Shown piece by piece: positions 54,707-64,000 of a stretch of DNA of 64,000 nt. Made by a program: the position numbers and the translations under genes. The notes under the pieces are model-generated. The model was given only the letters and a program-made list of their open reading frames with translations, searched no databases and was not told where the DNA came from. Every line of letters starts with the position of its first letter. Positions within the stretch are counted from its first letter, which is position 1. Source of the stretch: Shewanella olleyana (GTDB lineage: Bacteria; Pseudomonadota; Gammaproteobacteria; Enterobacterales; Shewanellaceae); NCBI RefSeq assembly GCF_023283825.1, contig NZ_JAKILD010000016.1, forward strand, positions 1 to 64,000. Reading direction: 5' to 3'.

Positions 54707-54907
54707 TCAGAAATTGCCACCCTCTGGGGTAGTGTTTCCAGATTTTTCAGACTGGATACGTTGATAAATTTCTTCACGATGAACTGATACTTCTTTAGGT
54801 GCATTCACACCGATACGTACCTGGTTACCTTTAACACCTAGTACAGTAACAGTAACTTCATCACCTATCATTAATGTTTCGCCTACACGGCGAGTCAAAA
54901 TCAGCAT
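54707..54907 (-). CDS. csrA: Carbon storage regulator CsrA
   Basis: CsrA is a dimeric RNA-binding post-transcriptional regulator that binds GGA motifs, often blocking ribosome sites, and controls carbon metabolism, motility and biofilm. [51 protein letters not shown] is close to the E. coli protein; only the short C-terminal tail ([14 protein letters not shown]) differs. 66 residues. An aspartokinase gene often found between alaS and csrA in Shewanella is missing here. Confidence 0.97.
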   Translation of the reverse strand: MLILTRRVGETLMIGDEVTVTVLGVKGNQVRIGVNAPKEVSVHREEIYQRIQSEKSGNTTPEGGNF

Positions 54908-55460
54908 TCGATTGCTCCTTTAGTTCAATCAGCATACACCAGCTTCTATCCGTAATATGCGCGTTTTAATAGTGTTAGCTTAATACAAATAATTAGTTAC
55001 GACACTAAATCAATAAAATTTTTAAGCTTTTTAGCGTAAAAAATCGAAAATCAATGAAATTTGGTAATTTAAGGGTCTGCTCGTATCAAGCTGTTAACAT
55101 TTACAGACCATTCTTTAGACAAAGCTAAAACAGAACCTTCAAAACAAGTTGATGCTTTCATAAACAAAAAAGCATAAAAATCTATACTATTTTAATTTAC
55201 AGTGCTTTGAACCAGATTTTAATAAAAAACGATGTCTCATAACTCATTAATCGACATCGATAATTATACTATGCCAAACCTTATACAATCACTCAAGCCA
55301 TAAAGCGACCGTCTTCAATGGATGATGAAATAACTTAAACCAAATGACCTAACTAAGGTCATTTCATTAAGCTAACTTGTTAAAGCTGACTTCATAAAAT
55401 TATCACCAACTCACTCGAACCGCTCAGACTTATAGGATTATCAATCTTATCCGTTTGCAA
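54908..55460. other. Intergenic region csrA / alaS
   Basis: About 550 bp, AT-rich, no gene seen. One perfect hairpin AAATGACCT-AACTA-AGGTCATTT (55342-55364) lies about 100 bp after alaS and may help end alaS transcripts. It must include the csrA promoter. Confidence 0.65.
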
Positions 55461-58085
55461 TTAGCTTAAGCGCTCAGTTAACCAAGGTTGAACAAGTGCT
55501 AAAGCATCATCTAGATTTTCAGGTTGAGTGCCACCCGCTTGCGCCATATCAGGACGTCCACCGCCTTTGCCGCCAACTTGCTGTGCAACCATAGCCACTA
55601 ACTCACCGGCCTTAACTTTACCGACAAGATCTTTACTTACACCTGCAATTAAGTTCACTTTGCCTTCATTGGCAATACCTAACACGATAATAGCTGAGTT
55701 AAGCTTTTGCTTGAGCTCATCTTGAAGGCCACGTAATGACTTTGGATCAACCCCTTCAAGTTTCTTAACTAAAACTTTGACGCCATTAAGCTCAACCGCT
55801 TCGCCAGCAATATCAGCACTTGCTGCAGCTGCGAGCTTGTCTTTAAGCTGAGACATTTCTTTTTCTAGTTGCTTCACTTTATCAAGATGCGCTTTAAGTT
55901 TAGCTACCACAGATCCTGAATCTGATTTAAGTAATGAAGCTGCTTTATCAAGCTGTGCTTGTTGCTCAGCAACATAAGCCATTGCCACTGAACCTGTAAC
56001 AGCTTCAATACGACGAATACCTGCAGCAATACCGCCTTCAGATGTGATTTTGAATAAACCAATATCACCAGTGCGGCCAACATGAGTACCACCACAAAGC
56101 TCAATCGAGAAGTCACCCATAGTGACAACACGTACTTCGCTATCGTACTTTTCACCGAATAACGCCATAGCGCCCTGCTCTTTGGCCTCATCAATGCCCA
56201 TTACGGCAGTTTTTAATTGATGGTTACGACGAATTTGAGTGTTGACCATTTCTTCAACTTGCTTAAGCTCTGCAGCAGTTACCGCTTCAAAGTGTGCAAA
56301 GTCAAAACGTAAGCGCTCAGGATTAACCAATGAACCTTTTTGGTTAACATGGGTACCTAGTACATTACGTAACGCTGAGTGTAATAAATGGGTAACTGAG
56401 TGATTAAGCTGAGTACGGTGGCGTAATTTTTTATCCACTTCAGCAGTAACCGTTTGACCGACAGTTAAAGTACCTGCAGTTAACTTACCTTCATGACCAA
56501 AAGCTTGACCAAAGATTTGGGTGTCTGAAACAGCAAATACATTTTCGCCAATAGATAACTGACCTTTGTCACCGACTTGACCACCTGATTCAGCGTAAAA
56601 TGGCGTGTTATCTAGAACGATGACAGCTTCTTGTCCTGCTGATAAAGAATCAACTGCAGAGCCTTCAACATATATAGCACTGACTTTGCCTTCGCCATTC
56701 AATTCTGTGTAACCACAAAATTCAGTTTCGCCTTCAATTTTAAGGCCGCTGTTATAGTCAGTGCCGAAGTTACCTGCAGCTTGTGCACGGCTACGCTGCT
56801 CAGCCATTGCTGACTCAAAGCCCGCTTCATCAACAGTGATATCACGTTCACGACAAACATCAGCAGTAAGATCCACAGGGAATCCGTATGTGTCATATAG
56901 TTTAAATGCTGTTTCACCATCAAGCACATTAGTACTTAACTCGTTTAATGCCGCATCTAAAATCCCTAAACCACGTTCAAGGGTTCTAGCAAATTGCTCT
57001 TCTTCAGCTTTTAATGACTTTTCAATAATGGCTTTTGCTTCAACAAGGCCTTTACCTGCATCGCCCATTACTTCGATAAGTGTCGGCAGTAACTTGTAGA
57101 AGAAAGTCTCAGTTGCGCCAAGCTTATTGCCATGACGCACTGCGCGGCGAATAATACGACGTAAAACGTAACCACGGCCTTCATTTGATGGCATAACACC
57201 ATCAGCAATAAGGAACGAACAAGAGCGAATATGATCGGCGATAACACGTAGTGATTTATTTTCTAAATCTTCAACGCCAATGATCTCAGCCGCTTTTTTA
57301 ATTAACGCTTGGAAAATATCAATTTCGTAGTTTGAATGAACGCCTTGCATAATTGCAGCAATACGCTCGATACCCATACCTGTATCAACAGACGGTTTTG
57401 GTAGCGGCTTCATTTCACCGTCAGCTTGACGGTTATACTGCATGAATACGATGTTCCAAATTTCAATGAAGCGATCGCCATCTTCTTCAGGTGTGCCTGG
57501 ACGGCCGCCCCAAATGTGTTCGCCGTGATCGTAGAAGATTTCAGAACATGGACCACAAGGGCCTGTATCACCCATCTGCCAGAAATTATCTGATGCATAT
57601 GGTGCACCTTTATTGTCGCCAATACGGATAATATTTTCAGCAGCAACACCAATCTTTTTATTCCAGATTTCAAATGCTTCATCATCTGTATCATAGATAG
57701 TGACGCATAACTTCTCTGTAGGTAACTTCAATGTTTGAGTTAGGAAGTTCCATGCAAATGAAATCGCTTCTTCTTTAAAGTAATCACCGAAACTGAAGTT
57801 ACCTAACATTTCGAAGAACGTATGGTGACGAGCGGTATAACCCACATTGTCTAAATCATTATGTTTACCACCAGCACGAACACAGCGTTGTGACGTTGTC
57901 GCACGTGTGTAACCACGGTTTTCTAAGCCAAGAAAAGCTTCTTTAAACTGGTTCATACCAGCATTAGTGAATAATAACGTTGGGTCGTTATGAGGCACTA
58001 AAGAGCTACTATCGACAACTTGGTGTCCGTTGTTACCAAAATACGCTAAAAATGCGCTTCTTAATTCTGTGGTGGTCTGAAACAT
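55461..58085 (-). CDS. alaS: Alanyl-tRNA synthetase AlaS
   Basis: AlaS charges tRNA-Ala and edits mischarged Ser and Gly. The 874-residue class II enzyme has the catalytic N-terminus ([19 protein letters not shown], then [15 protein letters not shown]), the editing domain with its zinc site ([16 protein letters not shown] and [13 protein letters not shown]), and the C-terminal oligomerisation domain ending in [12 protein letters not shown]. Standard length. It is usually next to recX-recA; here four other genes intervene. Confidence 0.97.
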   Translation of the reverse strand: MFQTTTELRSAFLAYFGNNGHQVVDSSSLVPHNDPTLLFTNAGMNQFKEAFLGLENRGYTRATTSQRCVRAGGKHNDLDNVGYTARHHTFFEMLGNFSFGDYFKEEAISFAWNFLTQTLKLPTEKLCVTIYDTDDEAFEIWNKKIGVAAENIIRIGDNKGAPYASDNFWQMGDTGPCGPCSEIFYDHGEHIWGGRPGTPEEDGDRFIEIWNIVFMQYNRQADGEMKPLPKPSVDTGMGIERIAAIMQGVHSNYEIDIFQALIKKAAEIIGVEDLENKSLRVIADHIRSCSFLIADGVMPSNEGRGYVLRRIIRRAVRHGNKLGATETFFYKLLPTLIEVMGDAGKGLVEAKAIIEKSLKAEEEQFARTLERGLGILDAALNELSTNVLDGETAFKLYDTYGFPVDLTADVCRERDITVDEAGFESAMAEQRSRAQAAGNFGTDYNSGLKIEGETEFCGYTELNGEGKVSAIYVEGSAVDSLSAGQEAVIVLDNTPFYAESGGQVGDKGQLSIGENVFAVSDTQIFGQAFGHEGKLTAGTLTVGQTVTAEVDKKLRHRTQLNHSVTHLLHSALRNVLGTHVNQKGSLVNPERLRFDFAHFEAVTAAELKQVEEMVNTQIRRNHQLKTAVMGIDEAKEQGAMALFGEKYDSEVRVVTMGDFSIELCGGTHVGRTGDIGLFKITSEGGIAAGIRRIEAVTGSVAMAYVAEQQAQLDKAASLLKSDSGSVVAKLKAHLDKVKQLEKEMSQLKDKLAAAASADIAGEAVELNGVKVLVKKLEGVDPKSLRGLQDELKQKLNSAIIVLGIANEGKVNLIAGVSKDLVGKVKAGELVAMVAQQVGGKGGGRPDMAQAGGTQPENLDDALALVQPWLTERLS

Positions 58086-58292
58086 GAAATCGCCCTAAAT
58101 GGATAAATTCTATTTATCATGAAGCTGTATATCAGCTCGAATATTGGCAACATTATATACTTAAACAAACTGAAGGTGCGAGAATCTAGCGGCTTAGATT
58201 AGTGATTTTCTTGCATTGAATAGCGATTACCCCAATCGACAATTCATTTTACTGAGTTGACAGGCTAAAACTTGTCATTTATCCGCCTAGCT

Positions 58293-59147
58293 TTAACCAA
58301 CCTTAGCGATGACACTTACCTTATTAGTATTGCGGATAACCTGATAAATCCCACCAGATAGAGACAGTTGCACACAAGTATACTTAACGCCATATTCAAA
58401 TTGCCAGAATTCGGCAATTACGGGCGCAGCGGAGCCGGTAGCACTGTCCTCTTTTGCTCCATATTGCGGCGAAAAGTATCGAAAAAATATCTCATTATTA
58501 TTGGCTGCTTGATAAGTGACAATCAGGGCTTGTTGAGTTAACTCGCTAAACCTTTTCTCATCAAAATCAAAATTTACCACTGCTTCTTTAGTGGCTAATG
58601 GAACAATCAAATAACCATTCAATTTATCGGTTTGTTTCGCTTTATCTAGCTGCGCCAGATTATCAACAACGACTTCATACTTTGTCATTGCATCTAAACA
58701 AATATGATTAGCGATAACTTCGGCTAAATCTGATAATAATCTTGATGCTATGAGTTCAACAGGAGCCAGATCAAGAGTATATGAACTATTAGATATGGAT
58801 TTAACTGTAATAAGCTTGTTTAGAAATGAGCATTGTGAAAGGTTAATGTCAGTATTGAGCTCACTGATAATGACATCTGCAGCAGCTAAGGCACCATGAC
58901 CACATAGGATCACTTCAGTTTCAGGTGAAAACCAACGAATATGATAACCAAGTTCAGTATGACTGCTCTCTTTAAAAATAAACGCACTGATTGGCAATCG
59001 GTTTTCTGCAGCCCGTTTCTGCATCAGTGATTCGTTTTCAAAAACCACTCTTGAGCTACAAACTTCTACAGCGGCAAGGTTTCCAGCTTGAGTATCACCA
59101 CTAAATACTTGGCGAATAAATTGATTGAATAAAGACTTTTCTGTCAT
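58293..59147 (-). CDS. PhzF-family protein with a substituted catalytic position
   Basis: This 284-residue protein has the PhzF/diaminopimelate-epimerase-like double fold: FIRQVFSGDTQAGNLAAVEV near the start, WFSPETEVILCGHGALAAA in the middle and EDSATGSAAP near the end. The family's catalytic Glu, in the motif ExNLSETAF, is replaced: here the region reads ENRLPISAF, so Ile stands where Glu is expected. It may be a non-catalytic or different-activity homologue. It is divergent from egtB. Confidence 0.85.
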   Translation of the reverse strand: MTEKSLFNQFIRQVFSGDTQAGNLAAVEVCSSRVVFENESLMQKRAAENRLPISAFIFKESSHTELGYHIRWFSPETEVILCGHGALAAADVIISELNTDINLSQCSFLNKLITVKSISNSSYTLDLAPVELIASRLLSDLAEVIANHICLDAMTKYEVVVDNLAQLDKAKQTDKLNGYLIVPLATKEAVVNFDFDEKRFSELTQQALIVTYQAANNNEIFFRYFSPQYGAKEDSATGSAAPVIAEFWQFEYGVKYTCVQLSLSGGIYQVIRNTNKVSVIAKVG

Positions 59148-59479
59148 AGCAATTCCAATGAATACTTAATTCAAGCTCTGATTAATTTTGCCCTTAGTGC
59201 TAATGCGCAATTTAACCATAGTTTCCTGCATAGCCTTTCATGAAACAGTCATCATTAGTGAGTCATAATTAGTGGCTATTTGGCAATGTTATGCTGAGTA
59301 TTAAAATGCCAATAATCAAATGCAATTGCATGAAAACCTATATACATTTAACTATATAGCAAGAAACTGTAACTATTTAGTATTTGAATAGTAAATAAAG
59401 ACTAAGCTGGATGATGTATAGGTATTAATCATTATTAAGTGCGGAATCAAACTGGAATTGAAAAGAAAAGGAAGTATAT
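59148..59479. other. Divergent intergenic region phzF-like / egtB
   Basis: 332 bp, AT-rich; must contain both promoters. No palindrome or hairpin stands out. Confidence 0.55.
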
Positions 59480-60769
59480 ATGGAGATAAGCTCGTCGCCT
59501 AAATTATCAAAGCTCCTATTGTTACTTGAGCGCTATAAAGCAACCAGAGCTGAAACAAGTCAAATTTGTAGTCGTTTAGAAATAGAAGATTTTTGTGTAC
59601 AGCCTTGCGCTGAAGTCAGCCCACCCAAATGGCATTTAGGCCACACTACTTGGTTTTTCGAAGAGCTTATTCTAGTTCCCTTTTTAACAGGCTATGAAAG
59701 ATTCGGTGAACAATTCAGTCTAATATTTAATTCCTACTATAAAGCTACAGGACTGCATTGGACTCAACAAAACCGTGGCCACCTTTCAAGGCCGACTGTG
59801 GCTGAAATTTATCAATACAGAGAACGAACAGATCAATTAATAGCAAAGCTACTTATTGATTTAAATTGCTTAAATACTGATTTGCTAGATAGTCAATTGT
59901 TAGATAGCCAACAGAGCATTGAGGTAGCAAAGCTGATTGAAATTGGAATTCATCATGAGCAGCAACATCAAGAATTACTTTATATGGATATCAAATATAT
60001 CCTCCATTGCAACCCATCAACGCCTCCATATATTCAGCAGCCACTGCCAGCATCTAAAGCAGTAACGACATCATGGCAAAGCTTTGGTAGCCAATTAACA
60101 GAAATTGGTCATCAAGGAGATGGATATGCTTTTGATAATGAGTGTCCTCAGCATAAAACTTATTTAACTGAGTTTTCAATATCAGAAACCCTTGTCACCA
60201 ATGGAGAGTATCTACAATTCGTTGAAGATAAGGGTTATCAGCAAGCGAAATATTGGCTGAGTTTGGGCTGGGATTGGGTGTGCGAAAATAACATAATATC
60301 GCCGCTATATTGGCGACAAGTTAATGGACAGTGGTATGAATATACCCTCCATGGACTCGCCCCATTAGATTTCAATGCTCCAGTGGTTCATGTCAGCTAT
60401 TTTGAAGCTGCAGCATTTGCACAATGGCGACAATGCCGTTTACCGTCAGAGCAAGAATTCGAGCACTATTTGCGCCATCGCCAAAATGCTCTCACAGATC
60501 TACAGGCTAATGTCTATCATCCTAATAAAGCCGATGCTCAAACCCATCAAGTTTGGTGTTGGACTCAAAGCCATTACTCAGCTTATCCAGGCTACAAACC
60601 ATTTGAAGGAAAGCTTGAAGAATACAATGGTAAATTTATGTGTAATCAATTCGTACTTCGAGGAGGTTGCATAGCGACACCATCTAGTCATTACCGCCAT
60701 ACATATCGAAACTTTTATCAACCACACCAACAATGGATGTTTTCAGGCATCAGGCTTGCTAAAGATTAA
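59480..60769 (+). CDS. egtB: Ergothioneine biosynthesis sulfoxide synthase EgtB
   Basis: EgtB is an iron enzyme that joins hercynine with a thiol (gamma-glutamylcysteine or cysteine) using O2. The 429-residue protein has the DinB-like N-terminal domain with iron-ligand His residues in PPKWHLGHTTWF and in IGIHHEQQHQELL. The C-terminal FGE-sulfatase-like domain shows FSISETLVTNGEYLQF, LPSEQEFEHYLR, and LRGGCIATPSSHYRHTYRNFY. It lies 19 bp upstream of egtD. EgtC and EgtE are not found, so the sulfur donor and C-S lyase step are unresolved here. Confidence 0.93.
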   Translation: MEISSSPKLSKLLLLLERYKATRAETSQICSRLEIEDFCVQPCAEVSPPKWHLGHTTWFFEELILVPFLTGYERFGEQFSLIFNSYYKATGLHWTQQNRGHLSRPTVAEIYQYRERTDQLIAKLLIDLNCLNTDLLDSQLLDSQQSIEVAKLIEIGIHHEQQHQELLYMDIKYILHCNPSTPPYIQQPLPASKAVTTSWQSFGSQLTEIGHQGDGYAFDNECPQHKTYLTEFSISETLVTNGEYLQFVEDKGYQQAKYWLSLGWDWVCENNIISPLYWRQVNGQWYEYTLHGLAPLDFNAPVVHVSYFEAAAFAQWRQCRLPSEQEFEHYLRHRQNALTDLQANVYHPNKADAQTHQVWCWTQSHYSAYPGYKPFEGKLEEYNGKFMCNQFVLRGGCIATPSSHYRHTYRNFYQPHQQWMFSGIRLAKD

Positions 60770-60788
60770 AGTAATAAGGAGGTAACAA

Positions 60789-61778
60789 GTGAAAATTTCT
60801 AAAATTTATAACAGTAAAAAAACTGTTGAGGCAATGAATAAAGAGCAATTTGCTATCGATGTGCTCACTGGGCTGGGCGCATCTCAAAAAGCACTGCAGG
60901 CAAAATATTTTTATGATGATACTGGCAGTAAGATATTTCAAAAAATTACTCAGCATCCTGACTATTACCCGACAAAAACAGAGTACGAAATATTAGACAG
61001 CGTTAAACACCAACTTGCAGATCTTATCAATGAATCAGAAATAGACATCATTGAGCTAGGTGCAGGAGATGGACATAAAACTCAGCTGATCATCAATGGT
61101 TTTACCGATAATAATTGTAGAGTGAATTACTACCCCATAGATATCTCAGAAGAAGCGATGTTAATGCTAAAAGAGACCATTAGTCCTCACCCATTTGTTG
61201 AGTGTCATGGCATAGTCGCTGAATATTTCGACGGCTTGCGTCAGGTTCGGGAAACGTCTAAGAATCGACAGTTAGTATTATTTCTAGGGTCAAATATCGG
61301 TAATTTTGACCGAGTCCAAAACCAAGGTTTTCTGCGACGTCTATGGATGAACATGGATAACAATGATTACTTACTAGTGGGATTTGACTTAAAGAAGGAT
61401 GTCGATGTGTTAACTAAGGCATATAACGACTCTAGCGGACTGACAAGTGACTTTAATTTAAATTTACTAACACGAATCAACAACGAACTTGGCGGCAACT
61501 TTGATATCGGTAAGTTTCAACATTTCGGCGTATACAGCCCGTTACTCGGAGCTATGGAAAGCTATGTCATCGCCACTGAACCGCAAAGCGTTTATATCGC
61601 CGAGTTAAAGCGCCATTTTCATTTTGAAGCATTTGAACCTATTCACTTAGAGTTTTCATTTAAGTTTTTAAAAACTGACATTGACTTCATCAGTCAAAAA
61701 ACTGGATTTGAAGTCATTAGGCATTTTAGTGATAGCAAGGACTACTTCATTGATTCTCTTTGGCAAGTGCAAAAATAG
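60789..61778 (+). CDS. egtD: L-histidine N-alpha-methyltransferase EgtD
   Basis: EgtD trimethylates L-histidine to hercynine with SAM, the first step of ergothioneine synthesis. The 329-residue protein shows KYFYDDTGSKIFQKITQHPDYYPTKTEYEIL (family N-terminus), the SAM loop IIELGAGDGHKT, YYPIDISEEAM, and LFLGSNIGNF. It starts with GTG, preceded by a near-perfect AAGGAGGT; the next ATG would remove conserved residues. It is cotranscribed with egtB. Confidence 0.94.
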   Translation: MKISKIYNSKKTVEAMNKEQFAIDVLTGLGASQKALQAKYFYDDTGSKIFQKITQHPDYYPTKTEYEILDSVKHQLADLINESEIDIIELGAGDGHKTQLIINGFTDNNCRVNYYPIDISEEAMLMLKETISPHPFVECHGIVAEYFDGLRQVRETSKNRQLVLFLGSNIGNFDRVQNQGFLRRLWMNMDNNDYLLVGFDLKKDVDVLTKAYNDSSGLTSDFNLNLLTRINNELGGNFDIGKFQHFGVYSPLLGAMESYVIATEPQSVYIAELKRHFHFEAFEPIHLEFSFKFLKTDIDFISQKTGFEVIRHFSDSKDYFIDSLWQVQK

Positions 61779-61888
61779 CTTTATTCCAGTGAGTGCAAAA
61801 CAGTTGGATAAGCTTTATTTCGGGATGATTAGTAAACACGTTTTTAAAGCTAAAACGAATCAATAACGACTTTGATAGGATAATAATG

Positions 61889-62293
61889 ATGGCAAATGAC
61901 ACTTCATATAAAGCTCCACATGATACTCATAGCAATAAACAAAATGCGATCGCATTCTATGAGATGGCGTATTTAGGTGAACCTACAAAAGCCGTGGATT
62001 TATATGTAGGGGCTAACTACATCCAACATAATCCGGCTGTTGGTGATGGCAAACAAGCTTTTATCGATTATTTCACCGAAATGGCAGAGTATCAGGGGAA
62101 GAGCATTCGTTTTGTTAGAGCCATCGCTGAAGGTGATTTGGTTGCATTACATACCCACCAAACTTGGCCTGGAAATGATCAATATATCACTATGGACTTC
62201 TTCCGGTTTGATGAGCTCGGAAAAATTGTTGAGCACTGGGATTCAATTCAGCAAATTCCGAGTGAGTCTAAAAATAACAATACTATGTATTAG
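61889..62293 (+). CDS. SnoaL/NTF2-like protein in the egt cluster
   Basis: This 134-residue NTF2-fold protein (SnoaL-like) has YVGANYIQHNPAVGDGKQAFIDYFTEMAEY, VALHTHQTWPGNDQYITMDFFRFDELGKIVEHWDSIQ, the pattern of many small cyclase- or isomerase-like proteins. Two ATGs stand in tandem; the second (61889) is better spaced from AGGATAAT. It follows egtD by 110 bp and may be cotranscribed; role unknown. Confidence 0.85.
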   Translation: MANDTSYKAPHDTHSNKQNAIAFYEMAYLGEPTKAVDLYVGANYIQHNPAVGDGKQAFIDYFTEMAEYQGKSIRFVRAIAEGDLVALHTHQTWPGNDQYITMDFFRFDELGKIVEHWDSIQQIPSESKNNNTMY

Positions 62294-62363
62294 CTGACTC
62301 GAGCCAGATTAACTAGTGCTAGCTTGACTCGAATAGCCTGACTTGTATTCGCTTGACTCATAT

Positions 62364-62630
62364 TATACCCAAACAGCCTGAAGATGCTCGATTTCAGCAA
62401 GAATTTACACGTGTTTAGGCAAGGCATTGATTGCGGGTAATGGTTATTCCCTTTTCAAAATCAATAACGCAGCATAAACGCGTGTAAAACTTGCCCTCAG
62501 GGAGTTTCACCGTGTTCCCACTACGTTGTTGCGCTAATTTATAAGGTACCTACATTACCGCATTAACGCGCCTAGTATTGAAAACACGGTGAAGCTCTGA
62601 AACACGTATCTTCAAGTTGTTTGGGTATAG
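62364..62630. mobile_element. MITE-like non-autonomous element
   Basis: A 267-bp stretch without ORF has imperfect terminal inverted repeats: left TATACCCAAACAGCCTGAAG, right (complement) TATACCCAAACAACTTGAAG. Internal segments (TTACACGTGTTTA near 62402 and TAAACGCGTGTAAA near 62475) are inverted too, so a long folded structure is possible. Similar TATACCCAAAC-ended elements are common in Shewanella and Vibrio genomes. Confidence 0.75.
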
Positions 62631-62708
62631 CTTGGCCCATATTTGTTTTTCAAGTTCTGGTATTCAATTTAGACGACACTTCATATCCAGTTTTACTTAA
62701 TAAAGACC

Positions 62709-62747
62709 ATAAAAAATCGCGATGGGCATGTGCCTATCGCGATTAAG
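62709..62747 (-). terminator. recA terminator
   Basis: AATCGCGATGGGCA-TG-TGCCTATCGCGATT (one G-T pair) with an A-run that reads T-run on the minus strand, 70 bp after recA. Confidence 0.92.
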
Positions 62748-62813
62748 ATATTTGAATCAAGTGGCTAGCAATGGCCCTTAACTTAAGTTTAGAAAACCTA
62801 AGTTAAACTCAAC

Positions 62814-63872
62814 TTAAAAAACTTCACCAGTTTCTAAGTCAATGTTTTCATCAGACTCAGCAGGAGCTGCATCTTTTTCTTTGCTTAGTAGCATTTGACG
62901 TAAGTTAGCTTCAATCTCTTCAGCAATTGCTGGGTTCTCAACTAAATACTTACCAGCATTCGCACGGCCTTGACCAATTTTATTGCCTTGGTAGCTGTAC
63001 CATGCACCTGCTTTTTCAACAAGCTTATGTGCTACACCTAAATCAACTAATTCACCTGTACGGTTAATACCTTTTCCGTATAGGATTTGGAATTCAGCTT
63101 GTCTAAATGGCGCAGCAATTTTGTTCTTAACCACTTTAACTCGGGTTTCATTACCCACTACTGAGTCGCCATCTTTAATAGCACCTGTACGACGGATGTC
63201 TAAACGAACAGAAGCATAAAACTTAAGTGCGTTACCACCTGTTGTGGTTTCTGGGTTACCAAACATTACACCGATTTTCATACGGATTTGGTTAATAAAG
63301 ATAAGCAAAGTATTTGATTGCTTAAGGTTACCAGCCAGCTTACGCATTGCTTGACTCATCATACGTGCCGCTAGACCCATATGTGAATCACCAATTTCAC
63401 CTTCAATTTCAGCTTTAGGAGTCAATGCAGCAACAGAATCGACAATGATGACATCAACCGCGCCAGAGCGAGTTAATGCATCACAAATCTCAAGCGCTTG
63501 CTCACCAGTATCTGGCTGAGAACATAAAAGGTTATCAATATCTACACCTAAATTCTTAGCATAGATAGGATCAAGAGCATGTTCGGCATCGATGAAAGCA
63601 CAAGTTTTACCTTGGCGCTGCGCTGCTGCAATCACTTCAAGTGTTAAGGTTGTTTTACCTGAAGATTCTGGACCGTAAATTTCTACGATACGACCCATAG
63701 GTAAACCACCAGCACCTAATGCAACATCCAATGAAAGCGAACCAGTAGAAATAGTTTCAACATCCATTGTGCGGTCTGCGCCCAATTTCATGATTGAACC
63801 TTTACCAAATTGCTTTTCAATTTGACCTAGTACGGCGTTTAGCGCTTTCTCTTTATTTGGATCTGCTTTCAT
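62814..63872 (-). CDS. recA: Recombinase RecA
   Basis: RecA polymerises on single-stranded DNA, drives strand exchange and triggers LexA self-cleavage. The 352-residue protein has GPESSGKTT (Walker A), [12 protein letters not shown] (Walker B), the L1 and L2 loops ([12 protein letters not shown], then [28 protein letters not shown]), and an acidic C-terminal tail. Start 63872 ([23 protein letters not shown]) fits the family; an ATG at 63971 would start inside the promoter. recX, which usually follows, is absent; instead a MITE and the egt genes follow. Confidence 0.97.
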   Translation of the reverse strand: MKADPNKEKALNAVLGQIEKQFGKGSIMKLGADRTMDVETISTGSLSLDVALGAGGLPMGRIVEIYGPESSGKTTLTLEVIAAAQRQGKTCAFIDAEHALDPIYAKNLGVDIDNLLCSQPDTGEQALEICDALTRSGAVDVIIVDSVAALTPKAEIEGEIGDSHMGLAARMMSQAMRKLAGNLKQSNTLLIFINQIRMKIGVMFGNPETTTGGNALKFYASVRLDIRRTGAIKDGDSVVGNETRVKVVKNKIAAPFRQAEFQILYGKGINRTGELVDLGVAHKLVEKAGAWYSYQGNKIGQGRANAGKYLVENPAIAEEIEANLRQMLLSKEKDAAPAESDENIDLETGEVF

Positions 63873-63953
63873 TCTCTTTATCCCTTTAAGGTGACTCAGT
63901 TCGGCATGCGAACTTGGTAACGAATAAATTTGTCTGTCTAACAATATGAGCTC

Positions 63954-63981
63954 AGTATACTGTATAATCATACAGTATCAA
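63954..63981 (-). promoter_or_regulatory. recA promoter with a perfect LexA box
   Basis: On the minus strand TTGATA (-35, 63976-63981), then CTGTATGATTATACAG (a perfect LexA box, 63960-63975), then TATACT (-10, 63954-63959). Spacing is 16 bp, the LexA box fills the spacer, and the arrangement is nearly the same as E. coli recA. The SOS control of recA is thus kept. Confidence 0.93.
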
Positions 63982-64000
63982 TAGTTACTGTATACTTTTT

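Noticed and set aside
63985..64000. Second LexA box before recA
   Set aside because: CTGT is present, but the partner ACAG is not at the right distance before the window ends.

Overview
The window reads as a chromosome segment of a marine gammaproteobacterium, most likely Shewanella or a close relative. The evidence is the gene order bamE / rnfH-ratA / smpB-ssrA, the neighbourhood recA ... alaS-csrA-tRNA(Ser/Arg) ... yqaA-gshA that is shared with enterics, a tmRNA tag reading ANDSNYSLAA, an oadGAB sodium pump, a TonB receptor/pullulanase pair, and a protein pair very close to the SonM/SonA split borosin of Shewanella oneidensis. No plasmid or complete phage is present.

Layout. 1-3109: a 17-bp tandem repeat at the left edge, then a three-gene minus-strand operon: borosin N-methyltransferase, its 70-residue precursor, and a periplasmic-TPR/GGDEF protein whose start lies 3 nt after the precursor stop. 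3455-6083: bamE, rnfH-ratA, smpB and ssrA. 5999-7962: a roughly 1.9-kb insertion flanked by a duplicated, decayed copy of the ssrA 3' end, carrying only a KAP-family P-loop NTPase. 8117-15607: an ArsC-ArsR fusion, YjdM, a GGDEF/EAL protein with a periplasmic glycogen-binding-like domain, an Old Yellow Enzyme, a YebC paralogue and Hpf. 16120-23684: a starch/glycogen-use locus (lipoprotein pullulanase with three repeated C-terminal modules, a TonB receptor, and a palindromic operator candidate). 23945-32381: OsmC, a tricorn-like protease, and an ECF sigma operon whose first gene is a YfbK homologue lacking its vWA domain. 32616-34204: purEK. 34356-44030: a chemoreceptor without a visible periplasmic sensor domain, two small lipoproteins, gshA, an M16 lipoprotein protease, yqaA and a DAACS symporter. 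44108-48833: porin and nitrate-type ABC transporter genes behind a leader terminator. 49349-52825: oadGAB. 53336-54080: seven tRNA genes (five Arg-ACG, two Ser-GCT). 54707-58085: csrA and alaS. 58293-62293: a PhzF-family protein, then egtB-egtD and an NTF2-like protein in the interval where recX is usually found. 62364-62630: a MITE-like element. 62814-63981: recA with a LexA-box promoter closely resembling that of E. coli.

How the parts connect. The TonB receptor and pullulanase form an import-and-debranching pair for alpha-glucans. The GGDEF/EAL protein with the glycogen-binding-like domain may let c-di-GMP respond to the same polymer class. OadGAB couples oxaloacetate decarboxylation to sodium export, and a DAACS carrier is nearby. 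gshA makes gamma-glutamylcysteine, one possible sulfur donor for EgtB. The most unusual unit is the split borosin operon with a signalling gene in third place. The ssrA-borne KAP NTPase island, the vWA-less YfbK and the recX-less recA-alaS interval are the other points worth following.
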